Source of the DNA: Aquilaria yunnanensis
Lineage: Eukaryota > Streptophyta > Magnoliopsida > Malvales > Thymelaeaceae
Reading direction: 5' to 3'
Length of the DNA stretch: 64,000 bases
Assembly: GCA_039654915.1 (NCBI GenBank)
Contig: CM077597.1
Span: 89,530,001 to 89,594,000, forward strand
This document shows, piece after piece, positions 11,850-23,880 of the stretch. Position numbers and translations under genes: made by a program. Every line of letters starts with the position of its first letter. Position 1 is the first letter of the stretch. The notes under the pieces were generated by a model, which saw only the letters and a program-made list of their open reading frames with translations, had not been told where the DNA came from and did not search any database.

Positions 11850-13715
11850 ATTTTATTTTTGACCTATGTCCACCAGTAGCCCTTTAACTTTGCTAACTCG
11901 AATAAGTCAATCCATCAACTCAAATTTAGTATATTTAAGTCCTTAAACTTTGAGAATGACACTAAATTGTCCAAACCAGTTCATGTGTTATGAGAAAAAT
12001 TCAAAACTAATCCTTAATGGCTCTTTTGTTCATATTTATGTAATTATAGTTCATTATAGATTGATCTAGTCCATGAATAAGCAAAATTTATTTAAGTACA
12101 TGTTATTTCTATTACTATTAAATAGTCTTTCTATAAAACATTGATTAAAACTAGCTTATACTTTTTGTTTTGAACAACAACTAGCTTATGGTATACTTGA
12201 TATAAATTTTAAGACATAATTTAAAATTCTTATTTTATTTATTTTAATTTTCTAAAATTTTATTCAAATTAAAATTTGATGAATCAAAGAACCTTAAAAG
12301 CACTTATAGAATATTGTTTAACAATTTCTTGGTTTTTTTTATGGTTTGTCTATGAGTATGTGTGCGTATATTGTACAGAAGTACTTTTTATGTGTTTTTA
12401 ATAATTTTTTAGGAATAAACAAATTAATCATACCAGTTTTAAGTATCTTTATCACCAGACTTTTTGGTAATATCAAGTGGTGTTCCAATGTAATAGGCCA
12501 AATTATACTTGCTTTACATTGCATTATCATATGCCATTCCTATAAAAATTTTCAATTTCCTTTGTCTTATAAAAAAGATAGTTTTATCGCCTATGTTATG
12601 AAAAAGACTCATCTATTAATAAATGTCTCTTAGATTGCTCGTCTAATAATAAATGTCTCTCAAACTAAGTGACTATGTTTGGAAACTTTTTCTATCTTTG
12701 TCTCAATTTATATTAATTTCTTTTAAAACTTATAACTCTTCACCACACAATTAGTCTTTAAAATTTTGTAAAATATAAGCAATAATATAATAATTACTCA
12801 AACAACAAACTTTAAGTAATAGTTATTATAATAACAATTTAATGAGTATCAAGATAATTAACAATAACAAACTTTAAGTAATAGTTATTATAACCCAAAA
12901 CTTGCAGGATTTGTCAGATTAGTCCAAAACTTTGCAAAAATAACCAAATTTTCCTAGAATTTCATAAAACTGCCAGATTTAGTTCCAACTCTCTAAAATT
13001 GACAGATTTGCCCCAAACTTTCCATTTTTTGCCTAGAACTCCCTAAAAAAAACTTCAATTCTCACCCAAACTCTTCCCTTTTTCCTAAATTGACCCTATA
13101 AAACATTCAAGACTCTAAATTAGTATCAAAACTAAACAATGTAACCTAAATGTGACAAGACCAACTAACTTTAAAATAACAAAAATGACCTAAATGTAGT
13201 AACAAAACCAAATTACCCCTAAAAATGAAAATGCCTCATAAACTAATTTTTCTAACCTAAAAATTAAACAAAAGTCAGTGCTTGAAAAAAATTGGGTATC
13301 AACAGTTATGAAGTTGGGGCACAAATTTCTTTAATAAAATTTCTTTGTTTGCTGTTCAAACAAAATTGATCAATTAATGATAATAAGTTTTTCTTAGTTT
13401 ACAATTCTTTACTGTCAATTATATGATATTTTACAAATAACAAAAGCACAAATGAAACTAAATGAATTTAACCTTGCATGGACTAAAACAATAAAAAGTG
13501 GACTACAATTATCTATTTTTGGACAAAAGAGATATTAAGGATCATGTATAAAATTCCCTTCCCCCCCCCCCCCCACACACACACACCATAAGATGCCTTG
13601 GACTAACTTGTATCATTTCTGAAAATTTGAGTACTTATATATACTAAATTAGAGCTAGGAGACTAACCGGTGTAAGTTAGCCAAGTTGGAGGGCTGCTTG
13701 TACACTTTGGCCTTT
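11850..13715. mobile_element. Second long-TIR element, non-coding
   Basis: Roughly 11850-12085 and 13455-13715 are diverged reverse complements. Paired blocks include AGCCCTTTAACTTTGCTAAC (left) with GTTAGCCAAGTTGGAGGGCT (right), and ATCCTTAATGGCTCTTTTGT (left) with a matching complement near 13525-13545. TIRs of about 240 bp suggest a Mutator-like element. The interior has no transposase; it holds short duplicated AT-rich blocks and a reverse-strand LTR end (12890-13304). A C homopolymer and a CA run lie inside the right TIR at about 13558-13585. Confidence 0.5.
12890..13304 (-). repeat. LTR end fragment related to the giant element
   Basis: On the minus strand the segment begins at 13304 with TGTTGATACCCAATTTTTTT, nearly the same terminus as the large element at 41881 (TGTTGACACCCAATTTCGTC). 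The following ~400 bp has the same repeated theme of short units such as AAAATTGACAGATTTG and its complements, as in the LTR at 42110-42260. No internal region or other terminus was recognised, so this is an old partial LTR. The match beyond the terminus is weak. Confidence 0.45.
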
Positions 13716-13980
13716 TATAATATATTTATTTAATAATCACTTCAATTATTTATTTTCTTCCAAAGAATTAATATTATCAATCTTTTTCCTTACTAGCTTA
13801 AAAAAAATAAAAACTTTTAAAAATATTTTTTTCAAAAAACAAATATTTTGAAAATAATTTTTTAACTTTTTAAACCGTAGAATTTTAATTAAATACAAGT
13901 TGAGTGAATAATTATTATATATTTTTTATGAGAGAAAAGGTAAATATCACTAAGCACAAAACCTCAAATACAAAAATGCA
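13716..13980. other. AT-rich spacer
   Basis: No gene or repeat boundary was recognised. Confidence 0.5.
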
Positions 13981-13999
13981 CCCCTGGCATACGCGGAAA

Positions 14000-14720
14000 C
14001 AGAAATCATAGACAGAGAACATATCTACACCAGCTAAATGAGAGCGAGCAGGATGTGGGAATGCCATACAACCTCGTGCACAAGTCAAAAGCTACTTGCT
14101 TAACAATTTCACCACTAGCTCTAAATTTCTTGCTATGGATTCGATTGTTCGTCTCTTGCCAAAGATGGTGGAGCATAGAAGAGAAACCTGCACGCCTAAC
14201 TTTCCTCATGAAATGCTTGCCTCTAGCACCTTTAGCAAATTCCTCGAATTCCTGATATCTCCAGTAATCAACTTCATATCAAGCCAGTGAGCAACATCTT
14301 GCCAAACTAACAGCGAGAAAGGACAAGATAAAAGATTTGCCCGAGAGTCACTGCTGCACTCTCACACAAAACACACGACCAGCAAGCGAAATACCCCAAC
14401 ATTGGAGCTTGGATTGAACAGGGAGGCCATCATTCATCGACCACAAAAAATCATGTTATGCCAAGGAGCAACAAGGCGTTCCCAGCAAAATCTATATCAG
14501 CCCTCACACTGACCTCTAAGACGCATATTATCATATGTCCTACAGTGACATTAAGAGACCGAAGATGCCCATCAAACGAGGCTCTGGCTTGATTAACCCA
14601 ACCTTACCACAAAAAACATTTCAAACCTTCAACATATCCAGCCACAAAGCTAAAGCAGCGGACTTCTTGGTAACATCCCACAAATCCTTGCCTCTCAAGG
14701 ATTATTATGTATTATATTTA
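14000..14720 (-). pseudogene. LINE 3' fragment (ORF2 C-terminus), reverse strand
   Basis: On the minus strand, the frame at 14209-14006 reads like the end of a plant LINE ORF2 (RRAGFSSMLHHLWQETNNRI). The region upstream on that strand (to about 14720) can be read in broken frames as the preceding zf-RVT segment. The 5' truncation and many stops are typical of dead LINE copies. Confidence 0.6.
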
Positions 14721-15560
14721 TGAAGTGTTTCGTTTTTACATGACCCTATTTTGTATAGATGCAAAATTGCCGTATATATACGTGCCCATGATTCGGTTAT
14801 AGAAGCGCCCAAATATCACGTGAACAGGAAAATGACATGTGCTGCAATTGAATGCCCGCATGTACTGCTAAAAAAATATAAAGAAGTTTTCATGTATCTT
14901 TATGATTTGTATCATATATATTCTTTTAATATATAGGTTATATTTTACACAATAAAACTTTGACTTTTGTGATAGCCTTAGGGATGGGAAATTTTTTTTA
15001 ACTTTCATAATAAAGGTAATTAAAATTATAAAATTAGTATGGGGAAAACATGGTCCAAAATAATTGTACGGTACGGAGGGTTATATATAATATAGGGTTT
15101 ATTATTATGTATATTAAATATTTACGAAAGATGTACATGACATTGGAAGTTTATAATCGAGAAAATAACTAAAATTTATGAGAAGTTTTGTGGCTGCTGC
15201 GGCCCAGCCGGGAAATGTAAAAAGAAATTGTGTTTTAATGCAACGAAACATTATTTTGTGCAACGGAACACGCTTGACCCGTTAATTGTATTAAATACCC
15301 AGACCTAGGGACCAAGGAAAACCCAAAAAGTTGGTGGTTAGCAGTTTTCACTTGATGGTGTCTCTGACGAATCCAATCTTTTCTAATGCGTTAGATTAAT
15401 TCCGGGTAATGGTTGGACATGGACCACCTTTCCTTTTCTAAAAGACAAGGAAAGGAAAATACACACCAGTAAACTTATTAAGATTCAAGAAATGTTCCCG
15501 TTTTACATCATTCTATTTTTTGTATACAAAAACTAATCACTTTTGTTTTTGTTTAATTTG
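14721..15560. other. Intergenic DNA, nothing recognised
   Basis: No supported gene, RNA or transposon boundary. Short frames here lack recognisable features. Confidence 0.5.
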
Positions 15561-15577
15561 ACAAAAATGACATGGTT

Positions 15578-15800
15578 TTCAGCAAGAAGCCATCCATCGC
15601 ATTAAGGTATAGTGATGGATTTGCAATGAATTCTATTACCATTTTAAAGTAAAATTCATCTATTTATTTTATTTATAAAATAAAGAGATAGATTGATTCA
15701 TCATTTCAAACGTATAGTGATGGATGTGCGACAGAGTCTATTGTTAAATGAAATTCATCTCTTTATTTATAGGCCTGTTTTTCTAGTAATTATAGTGGTT
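15578..15800. repeat. Possible DNA-transposon end with subterminal repeats
   Basis: Two copies of a TATAGTGATGGATKTGCRA motif (about 15609 and 15714) and two copies of an AAATTCATCT block precede CCTGTTTTTCTAGTAA near 15774. A right terminus reading TTTTTCTAGT(A/G) after subterminal repeats resembles CACTA elements. The opposite end was not found. Confidence 0.3.
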
Positions 15801-15869
15801 GGGGTCTAATTAGTTCTTGAAGTAAAAAAGAGTAGTGCTATTGTGGACATATGTGGACCGGATCTTCCA

Positions 15870-16125
15870 CTTTCCCAAAATACCCCGCGCCACTGTCAAC
15901 AAAACTCTCTCTCGGTTCCTCAAACCAGAGGCCCTGCAACAGCACGGAAGGAGCTGCTGAAGGTGATCGAGCAGAGGAGGAAGGATCTGGAGTTCAAGAA
16001 GTTGACGGCCAACATGGTATATCGTCCCACATGATGACGTACGGTGAGCCGATGACGGATTTGGATCTCTTGATCGGCGGCCATGATACCGGTAGTGCGG
16101 CTTGCACTTTCATCGTCAAGTTTCC
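15870..16125 (+). pseudogene. Cytochrome P450 (CYP716-like) fragment
   Basis: Two frames carry adjacent pieces of a plant P450. The first (near 15940-16010) ends in RKELLKVIEQRRKDLEF, as in the G/H-helix region. The second (16030-16122) holds the I-helix signature LLIGGHDTGSAACTFIVKF. The GGHDT-type oxygen-binding motif followed by SAACTFIVK is characteristic of the CYP716/CYP85 clan, which includes triterpene oxidases. A frameshift separates the pieces. The I helix breaks off into unrelated sequence after about 16122, and the haem-cysteine region is absent. This is a gene relic or captured fragment, not a functional enzyme. Confidence 0.7.
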
Positions 16126-16129
16126 ACAG

Positions 16130-16734
16130 CCAAGTTCTTGTAAATTACTTTGCTGGGTAGAAGAAATCTCGTTATCACGAGATCAAACTCCTTTTTTTTT
16201 CTTTTCAGTTGAGCTGAACATTTAAGTGGCAGCGGTCGAATAGGAGACTAACAGTGGAGAGAGAGAGAGATCTCATTTGCAATAAGCTTTTTCTTCTTCT
16301 CTGTCGTGTCGATTATTTTCCTCTGTGCTTTCGTCTAGATTTGTTGGGTTGCCTACGGATGCAATTGGGAGGAAAAGATTTTTATTGCCCATACTTCGGT
16401 GCTTTCGTCTAGATCTCTGATTGGCTTCTGATATTTTAATATTTTTGTTTTGGAGGCCAACCTCCTGCTTTAGTCCTTTTCTTGCTTTCATTAATCATAT
16501 ACACCACTATTAATTTCCTTTTTTGATTTAGTCACTTTCACAACTATTTTGTTACAGTTAGGTCACATTAATTAGTTTATGAACAAGAACTAAAAAATGT
16601 GTCAATAGAAAACTCACAAAATGTTAATGGAATTTTGTATTACTTATGGAATTTATCTTCCTTTTATTCTAGCAATTTAGTAACAAAAAAAAAAACAAAC
16701 CCATGCAAGGAGATGAGCCTGCTGTTTTATCAAA
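16130..16734. other. T-rich intergenic DNA
   Basis: No gene. A GA-rich run is at 16255-16270. A block near 16325-16420 repeats GTGCTTTCGTCTAGAT twice, about 75 bp apart. Confidence 0.5.
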
Positions 16735-17600
16735 TAACCACAATTATTATTTTCATTGACACAATGTAATTTTGCATTGATATATCTCACACTTTTTACA
16801 TTAACCTGTAAATAGCTCTGAATAAAAACATAGGTTATTAAATTTTATATAGTCGTTGTTTCATTGACAAATTGTGAGCTTTTCTTTGAAACATCTTATA
16901 GTTTTCACATATATTCGATAAATAGCTTTGAATGATATAATAAAAGTTATTGAATTTTATATAGCTATTATTTTCATTGAAATATTGTAAATTTTTCCTT
17001 GACATGTTTCACAATTTTCATATTAGTTTGATAAAATAACTCCAAATGATAAAATAATTTTTTAAGTTTCATGTAGTTGTTATTTTCAATGACATATTGA
17101 AAATTTTTTCTTAACACATCTCACAATTTTCATATTATTCTACTAAATAGCTATAAATGATCGAACAAGTTATTGAGTTCTATGTAGTTATTGTTTTCAT
17201 CGATATATTCTACTCCTTCCGTCCCATATTCTTTGCACAATTTACTTTTCAGTAATTAATCTATGATTTTTTATTTTCAACATTTTAGCATATAAATGAA
17301 AAAATTTTATATAAGAAAGATAAATCAAAACATATAGTTTCTAAATATTTTTTTTTGATTTTTTTGAATAAATACTAATATGAATAAATTCAAGTCAAAC
17401 TAAGCGTAAAAGTCAAATGGTGCAAAAAATATGGGACGGAGGTAGTAACTTTTTTCTTGATACAATTTACAATTTTCACATTAGTTTACTAAAAATTTTT
17501 GAATGATATAATGTATTATTGAGTTTCATGTAGTTGTTATTTTTATTGATATTTTTTAAATTTTTCCTATGTTTCACACTTTTTTCAGATTAATTATAAT
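16735..17600 (+). repeat. Minisatellite, ~111-bp unit, about six copies
   Basis: A recurring block TTTCATTGACA...CACAATTTTCAYATT starts at about 16751, 16859, 16972, 17084 and 17195, and again at 17542 after the inserted MITE. Steps are 108-113 bp; the last is 112 bp once the 235-bp MITE plus duplication is subtracted. Copies are diverged and AT-rich, with no coding content. Confidence 0.8.
17213..17445. mobile_element. Stowaway MITE
   Basis: The left end CTCCTTCCGTCCCATATT and the right end AATATGGGACGGAGGTAG form terminal inverted repeats of the Stowaway (Tc1/mariner) type, flanked by the expected TA dinucleotides (17211-17212 and 17446-17447). At 233 bp with no coding capacity it is the normal size for the family. 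It interrupts the minisatellite. Confidence 0.9.
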
Positions 17601-18650
17601 TTATTTTTATTTAGAATTTGGGTAAAAAACTGACAATACTAAGATATCGATTGAAAATTGACAACCTAGGTACAGCTAATTTTATCAATTTTGAACAAAT
17701 TGTTTCTTTTTTATCAAATTTCTAACCCATGGAAAAATGGTCCATTATCCAGTATTGCGATCGCTGACGCCACCATCCTTGATTAAACCAAACAAGATAA
17801 TTGATTGAACTATTTAATTTATTATCCAGTTGCTGAATGTACATATTTAGAGTTTAGTTCTAAACTGACAAAACATATAAGATTACGGACTTCAATTGTA
17901 GTTAAAGCCAAACCATCATCTTCGCCTATGGGACTTTGTTCGAATATGGGCTATCGTGGTCGGAGCATCCCGACACTATCCCACCTACACCAACGTCCAA
18001 AACAGATGAAAAACCTCCGTGAACGGCAAGATGGAGAGCGAAAAGCCTCCGTCGGAATACCACCGCTTCTCTCTTGATCTCTCTTCCTACTAGAGCTATT
18101 TTTTTTTTTTTTGAATTTTGGTTTATTAAACCGCCGTTCCTGCCAATCTGATGCAAGTGCAAGACACACGGCAATGGGTTATGGGTTGAGGCTGCGGGAG
18201 CGCGTTTAAACAAAAGGGTTAATGTGGGAACATCAATTTACTTTTAGGGGTATTTTGGGAAGAAAGCATCAGGACCACACTGGACATTGGTCCACTCTAG
18301 ATTTTCTAAAGTTAAGACCTTATCAGATAAAAAGAACTACTAGAGAGGAAATGTTGAGGTGAGTTCAACTTTTCAAATGGAAAAGGATTGCAAGGAATCA
18401 AACAAAAATTATAGCATTAAATGCATTACTCTTTTGATTCAATGCCAGGCAAGTCCTTTATCCGTTGTTGTTTCAGTCAATTATTGAAGAGTTTGAGAGA
18501 AAAAAATACTGAATTAAGGACCTCTAACAAAGCATAATGCACATATAAATATAATACAAGTGAAAGAGTTTGATGAAGCAAATCACAAATTAAGAACCTA
18601 TACTACAAAAGGTATGACAGATATCCGGTAGATTTTGAGAAGTCTAGACG
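17601..18650. other. Intergenic DNA, no supported gene
   Basis: A slightly GC-richer patch at 17920-18200 leaves overlapping frames on both strands but none resembles a known protein. A poly-T run is at about 18100-18112. Confidence 0.4.
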
Positions 18651-19220
18651 TAGGATTGTAAATGAACTAAATGAATACAAACAGCCCATGTTTGCGTTCG
18701 TTAATTTAATTTTAAATGAAAATGAATACAAATACAACTAATAAATAAACACATTTTCCCTATTCATGTTTGTTTCTTTACAAATGAACGCATTTGTATT
18801 GGTTTGTTAATAATAACATTGTCGTGAACCAAATGAGCTGAACAAACACACATAAACACTATTAAATAAACATGTTCACAAAAAAATATGAATAAATATG
18901 TAACTAAACAATATAAATGAACAACGGATGAATGAACAAAAGTAAAATATTATTAAAAAATGAGCTTACAAAAAAAATAAATGAATAAACGAATGAACAA
19001 ATAAACCAGCAAATAAACAAATGAAAACAAATCAATGTTAACCGAATTATTCGTGAACATAAATGAACAACGACATTTTGTTCGAGTTCATTCATTTAAT
19101 TTAAATAAATAGAAAATTTTACCAATATTCATTCATTTAACTGAATAAACAAATATAAACAAACTCCAACCAAATCCTTCACAAATGATTCATCAAATGT
19201 TTTATTCATTTACAGTCCTA
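18651..19220. mobile_element. Non-autonomous hAT-like element
   Basis: The left terminus TAGGATTGTAAATGAA (18651-18666) and the right terminus TTCATTTACAGTCCTA (19205-19220) are inverted repeats with one mismatch. TAGGNNTG starts are typical of plant hAT non-autonomous elements. The interior is made of AT-rich variants of an AATGAACAAA-type motif in both orientations. No clear 8-bp duplication remains. Confidence 0.6.
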
Positions 19221-21096
19221 TCCATAGGGGCAACTGCCTTTCATTACCGCCATTTCCTCAACCATATAATCTGCTTTTAGCTTTGACGAGGATATATATG
19301 TCAACCCTCATTTGTAGCGAGTATTTTTTACAATAAACTTATCATTAAAATAAATCTTGATAATTAATTAAAAAATTCTCATTCATAAATTTATGCAAAT
19401 CAATTAATTTTTTATATCATTTCAATTTTGAGTAAAATGATTAGTTATGATAAAAAAAAATAAACTAGGAAACATAAAAAAATATGTGTTTCGAAACCAT
19501 GGATTTTTTTATCATTAAAAAATAATTCACTAAAAAAATTTCATCTATTATCAACTCATATTCCAATTCTCACTATTAAGGATAAATTTATTTAGAATAA
19601 TTCACTTTCAATTTTAGAAAGTATAATCCAAATTGCTTTTCTAAACCATAGAGCTTTCGAAGAAAATAACTCAAGTTACAAAACTCAATCATCAATAAGG
19701 AAAAGAAATGACCTAGAGATAAAATTATGTTTAATTATATTAATAAATTAAAGGTTTAACCATTAACCTAATAGTGTAAAAAGAAAATATATATATATAT
19801 ATATAAATTGATCAAATCTGAATTAACTAGAACCATACTCAAAAGTGGGCAAATCATAGTTACCAGAGTTTTGTTTGAGAAAACAATATTGAAGAAAAAC
19901 AGCAAAAAGAGTTTGGGGTCCAACAAAGAAAATAGAAAAACTTTAGATATTATTAAGGTGTTTAGCAATTGACTTAATAAAATGTAAAAAAAAATGGTTT
20001 TGCTAGAAAACAAACAAACCATGGTGGCCAAAGTTTTACTTTAGAATATAGTACATAATAAACAAGGAGAAAAAAGTTTGGAGACCAAGAACGGAAATGG
20101 AAAACTTTAGATATTAAGGGCTTAATAATTGACTTACACTACAACAAAGAAACAAAAAATCGAATGAAAAAAGTGACTGATGTTCAGTCACTTTTCAGTT
20201 CAATTGCAAATCAGCCACTTTTTATAGGGCTCATAAAAATTGCAACTAAAGCATGTCAGTCATTTTTTAGTCATAAATTGGAAAATAAATTTAAAGGTTA
20301 GTCAGAATTCAATCATTTTTTTAGTTACCGCATGGTAGTAGCTAAACAGTCACTTTTTAGGTTAAAAATTTAAAAATCAGTCGCTTTTCAGTCACAGTTG
20401 TGAAACAAAAACTCATATGCTTCCCCTCCTCCTTTATTCTACCCGCCATTTTTTTTTTCTGCTTCAACTCCGCCCCAAGCTTCTTCAATTACTCTGTTAC
20501 AAGTAAGCAAAGGATTTTTGCTGTGGAGAAATAGGTAAATTTTATTTGGGTTGATTTATTTGATATATAGCAATGAAATAAGTTTTATTTGCATATACAT
20601 TATAGATAAACTATTGAATGTCTATCAATGATTTTCGATCTTTAGGAAATACTATGTATATTAAGTAACTGCAAGCATACGCAACTATTTTATATACAAA
20701 ATAGGTCTATGTTTGGAAATCATTGAGTGTCCATGTTGGATAGTTTAGAAATGAACATACATCTCGATTGTACTTTACCATTTGTAATTTACTTTAACGA
20801 GAAATAAATTTGAGCTGCACTAAACAGTGTTCCTTAGATATTGAATATGAGATTTTGGTCTTATATAAATAGTGCACTCTAGGGAACTAATGTGAAATAT
20901 TGTAGAAATTTATTCATCAGATTAAGATAAATTACAATGTAGAAGTTCAATCTTGATGTTTCATTTTTGAATAGGTTAGGGTATTTTCCTGTAGAATTTG
21001 TTTAGGTTTTAGGTTCACAATCATAAATCTTTTTAATGTCTTATTCTTTGTAATTCAATATATATTTTTAAATTTGTAACGTAGGAAATAAAAACA

Positions 21097-21489
21097 TGGC
21101 GGGTGGATTTGAATTGATGTATCAAAGATTAATGATGGATAGATATATGAACCTAGATTTCATATCAGGTGTAGAAAATTTTATAAAAATCATTTGTAGT
21201 GAAGATATTGAACTAATTAAACGTCCAAGTCGAAAATGTGGAAACAAACATTATTTAGAAAAATGAAGTTGGAAAGCATTTGTTTCATTTTGGATGTGTT
21301 GATAACTATTATGTTTGGTATTGCCATGGCGAGCGGTATGATATGCAATATCATAATTTTCATACGGGTGAAACATCAATTAATCCATCATCTTCAGGAA
21401 CTATTTCAGATATAGATGAGAACTATAACAATATATTTGGTTATAAACAAATTGTTATTGATTTGTGTTGGACCGAGTGTGCACTGTAA
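21097..21489 (+). pseudogene. CACTA transposase N-terminal remnant
   Basis: Starting at the ATG near 21097, the frame resembles the transposase-associated domain (Pfam Transpos_assoc) found at the N-terminus of CACTA transposases: a conserved cysteine/asparagine block (RKCGNKH), then a histidine-rich stretch ending YYVWYCHGE. A stop codon near 21264 breaks the frame and the remainder is open from 21280 to 21489. The catalytic domain is missing. Confidence 0.6.
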
Positions 21490-22380
21490 TGAAAGAATTG
21501 AAATCGATCAGAACCACCTTAGATTTTGTGAGGAGTGCTGGAAGAGGGTGATGGTCGGGCATTATAAGGGACAGTGGACAAGGGTGCCGCAAGTTTTAGC
21601 ATCCCCTGATAGGTTCCAACGTGCATGATCAGAGATATTTAATTTAAATATTTAACATTTACTTACATTAATTAAAAATTAATAGATACTAACCATATTT
21701 CAAAATTAGGACTATGATGACGACCGAACAAAGCAGCTACATCGGGAGAACATAGAACTCTAGGTGTAGCTTGCTACTATTCAGGATGAAGTTGTATCAT
21801 AGCAAGAAATGCAAACTTAAACAAATGTGAAAGTGTGGGATTTGGAGACTCTGATCTTATAGATATAGCAAGGGTGGCAGGCCCGAGCTAGCCAAGATTT
21901 GATGTCGACTTACACTGTGATGGTCAACTAGATGTACGCTCAGGACAACCTACCACATGGAGTTGATCTCGGCTACATACCATCGTGGTCGGGCTCAAGT
22001 GGTCTTTTACACCTAGCTTCCTTGCCCCTATCCAGTTATGCATACAGGGATGACTGGATCCTCTATCCCTAGCCATCCTGGATCTGGAGGGTGGATGACA
22101 GGGCTGATGCAGCAGCATCTACAACGTCCGCAGACATCATCCTATCTGTAGCCATCGCCGCCACAAACAACATCAGAGTAGCAACCCCAACGTCTCTTGG
22201 ATAAGGTGACAGAATTTTTACCAGCAATTAGAAGATTATTATTTGCAAATGCCTTGGGCAACTCAACAAAATCAGAAGAGCCAGCAAACTGCGTCAGGGA
22301 GTCAAGTACCTAAAACACAAGGTACTCAAACACCTCAAGATGATAACCAATATTTTGATTATACTGATCTAAACTTGTAG
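21490..22380 (+). other. CACTA internal region, second-gene remnant possible
   Basis: Broken short frames, glutamine-rich toward the end (about 22230-22380, where a frame closes in TAG). This position suits the second (TNPA-type) gene of CACTA elements, but no domain can be named. Confidence 0.35.
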
Positions 22381-23230
22381 GATTTGCTTAATTTTATTGT
22401 ACAAATTTTACTTTGAAATTAATATTAATTATTCAGAATTATTTTTTACTTAATTAATTTTTATATTTTCTAAATTATATTTATATATTTTACATGTTTT
22501 ATATATAATTATTTCAAATTTAAATAAAAAATTTAACTATTTTATAAATAAAATATGTTACTATACAATTGACCAATATAGCGATTGAATCTTAGTTAGT
22601 TTAGTCATTATTTTATAGCTGAGTGTTCAATTGCTATTTTCCAAGCATCCCCACAAAAAGCGACTGACAGCTTCAGTCCTTTTTTTAGTCACAATTCAGT
22701 TACTTTTAGTTATTGGCTAGTATTTTTTGTGACTAAGTTCTATAGTCGCTATTCAGTCATTTTTTGTGATTGTTTGTGACTGTACCTTTAGTCGCTTTGT
22801 TATTTTCCTGTTGTAATTTTAACAAATGTAAAAAAAATGGTTTTGCTAAAAAATAAACAAATCATGGTGACCAGAGCTTTACTTTAGAAGATAGTACATA
22901 ATAAATAAATAAATAAAAGTTTAACAACCAAGATAGCACATAAAAAGACTATAGTTAAGTAATTATTAAGTTTGGGACCAAAATGTCAAATGGATCAAAC
23001 ATAAGGATTAAAATGGATAGAACCAATTCAAGATTCAAAACGTGTTTTAATAAAGAGGAACGTGCAACCAAATGAAAATGGAGAAATAGTAGCATAGGCC
23101 CTCAAAATGCTATTATCTTTTGAAAAGGTGACCGAGCTTCCAAAAGAAGCAGTAGCATCTGAAAAAAAAAATAGGGGAAAAAAACACATTATTTATCTCT
23201 ATAGATGAACAATGCATGCCTCATCTTAGA

Positions 23231-23872
23231 TAGGTATGGCAACGGTGCGGATCGGGCGCAAATTTGCCATATCCATCACCTACCCGCCAAGGCTGACAAG
23301 CGGAAAACCATAGCTACGTCCGCCACCTGCGGGTCACGGGGTCCCCGTGAATTATCCACGAAGGCACACACTATTATTCTTCAAACACCAATCGGCTAAG
23401 ACAACACTAAAAACCAAAAGAACAAAAACATTGGAAGAGATTTTAGAAATAAATCTGAAAGTTGAAAAGAAAATTGGCACAAAAAAACAACCCCAAGCAG
23501 AAACCTAGAAAATCTCAATCGATCAAATAATGAGAAGTGAGTAGAATAAGAAAGAAGACTGGCGACAGTGTGGTAAAAAATATGGTCCGGGTTGTATTAT
23601 ATAGGGTTTATATTTATTTTTCTTTGGTAAATTACACTTTGATCACTTGAGTTCCTTATTTTTTTCATATTAGTTTATTATTTTTAAAAGTTACAATTAA
23701 GTCATTAATAGATAAAGGAAACTCATGGTGGGTTGTGGACGTGGCAAGTCTACCCACGGGGTAAAATCAAAATCCATGATGGGCAAACAAGTGTAATTTT
23801 CACAAAATATACGCAACCCATCGGCCGGGTATCCATGGGTTACGGATTTCATCTTAACCACTTCCATCCTTA
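23231..23872. mobile_element. Non-autonomous hAT element
   Basis: The left end TAGGTATGGCAACGG and the right end CCACTTCCATCCTTA are imperfect inverted repeats of the plant hAT type (TAGGNRTGGCAA). The subterminal GC-rich stretches (23250-23350 and 23720-23860) contain GGGTACCCGTGGG-like words in both orientations. The flanking 8-mers ATCTTAGA (23223-23230) and AGCTCAGA (23873-23880) match at six of eight positions, as expected of an old duplication. No transposase. Confidence 0.6.
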
Positions 23873-23880
23873 AGCTCAGA

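Larger units (their letters stand above)
20137..22818 (+). mobile_element. CACTA (En/Spm) transposon, decayed
   Basis: The left end CACTACAACAAAGAAAC and the right end TTTCCTGTTGTAATT are inverted, with the CACTA start clear on the left and one decayed base pair at the right tip. A 3-bp duplication TTA flanks it (20134-20136, 22819-22821). Subterminal regions (20170-20400 and 22600-22800) hold many copies of an AGTCACTTTT/AGTCGCT motif in both orientations. Inside is a remnant of the transposase N-terminus. At 2.7 kb it is internally deleted relative to autonomous members. Confidence 0.85.
19310..23225. repeat. Noncoding repeat family, copy A (split by a CACTA)
   Basis: Sequence at 19310-20136 plus 22819-23220 is a diverged relative of 25070-26470. 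Shared blocks include AAAATAATTCACTAAAAA (19529 and 25219 areas), ATGGTTTTGCTA with flanks, GGACCAAAATG, and an end reading CACATTATTYATCT near 23185. The CACTA element at 20137-22818 lies inside it. No coding content; the origin (old LTR or LARD-like element) is unknown. Confidence 0.5.

Noticed and set aside
13558..13585. C homopolymer and CA run as a possible origin or telomere-like repeat
   Set aside because: It is a simple microsatellite with no telomeric unit.
17805..18213. Overlapping 90-95-codon frames on both strands
   Set aside because: No domain, no homologue recognised, and both strands open because of composition.
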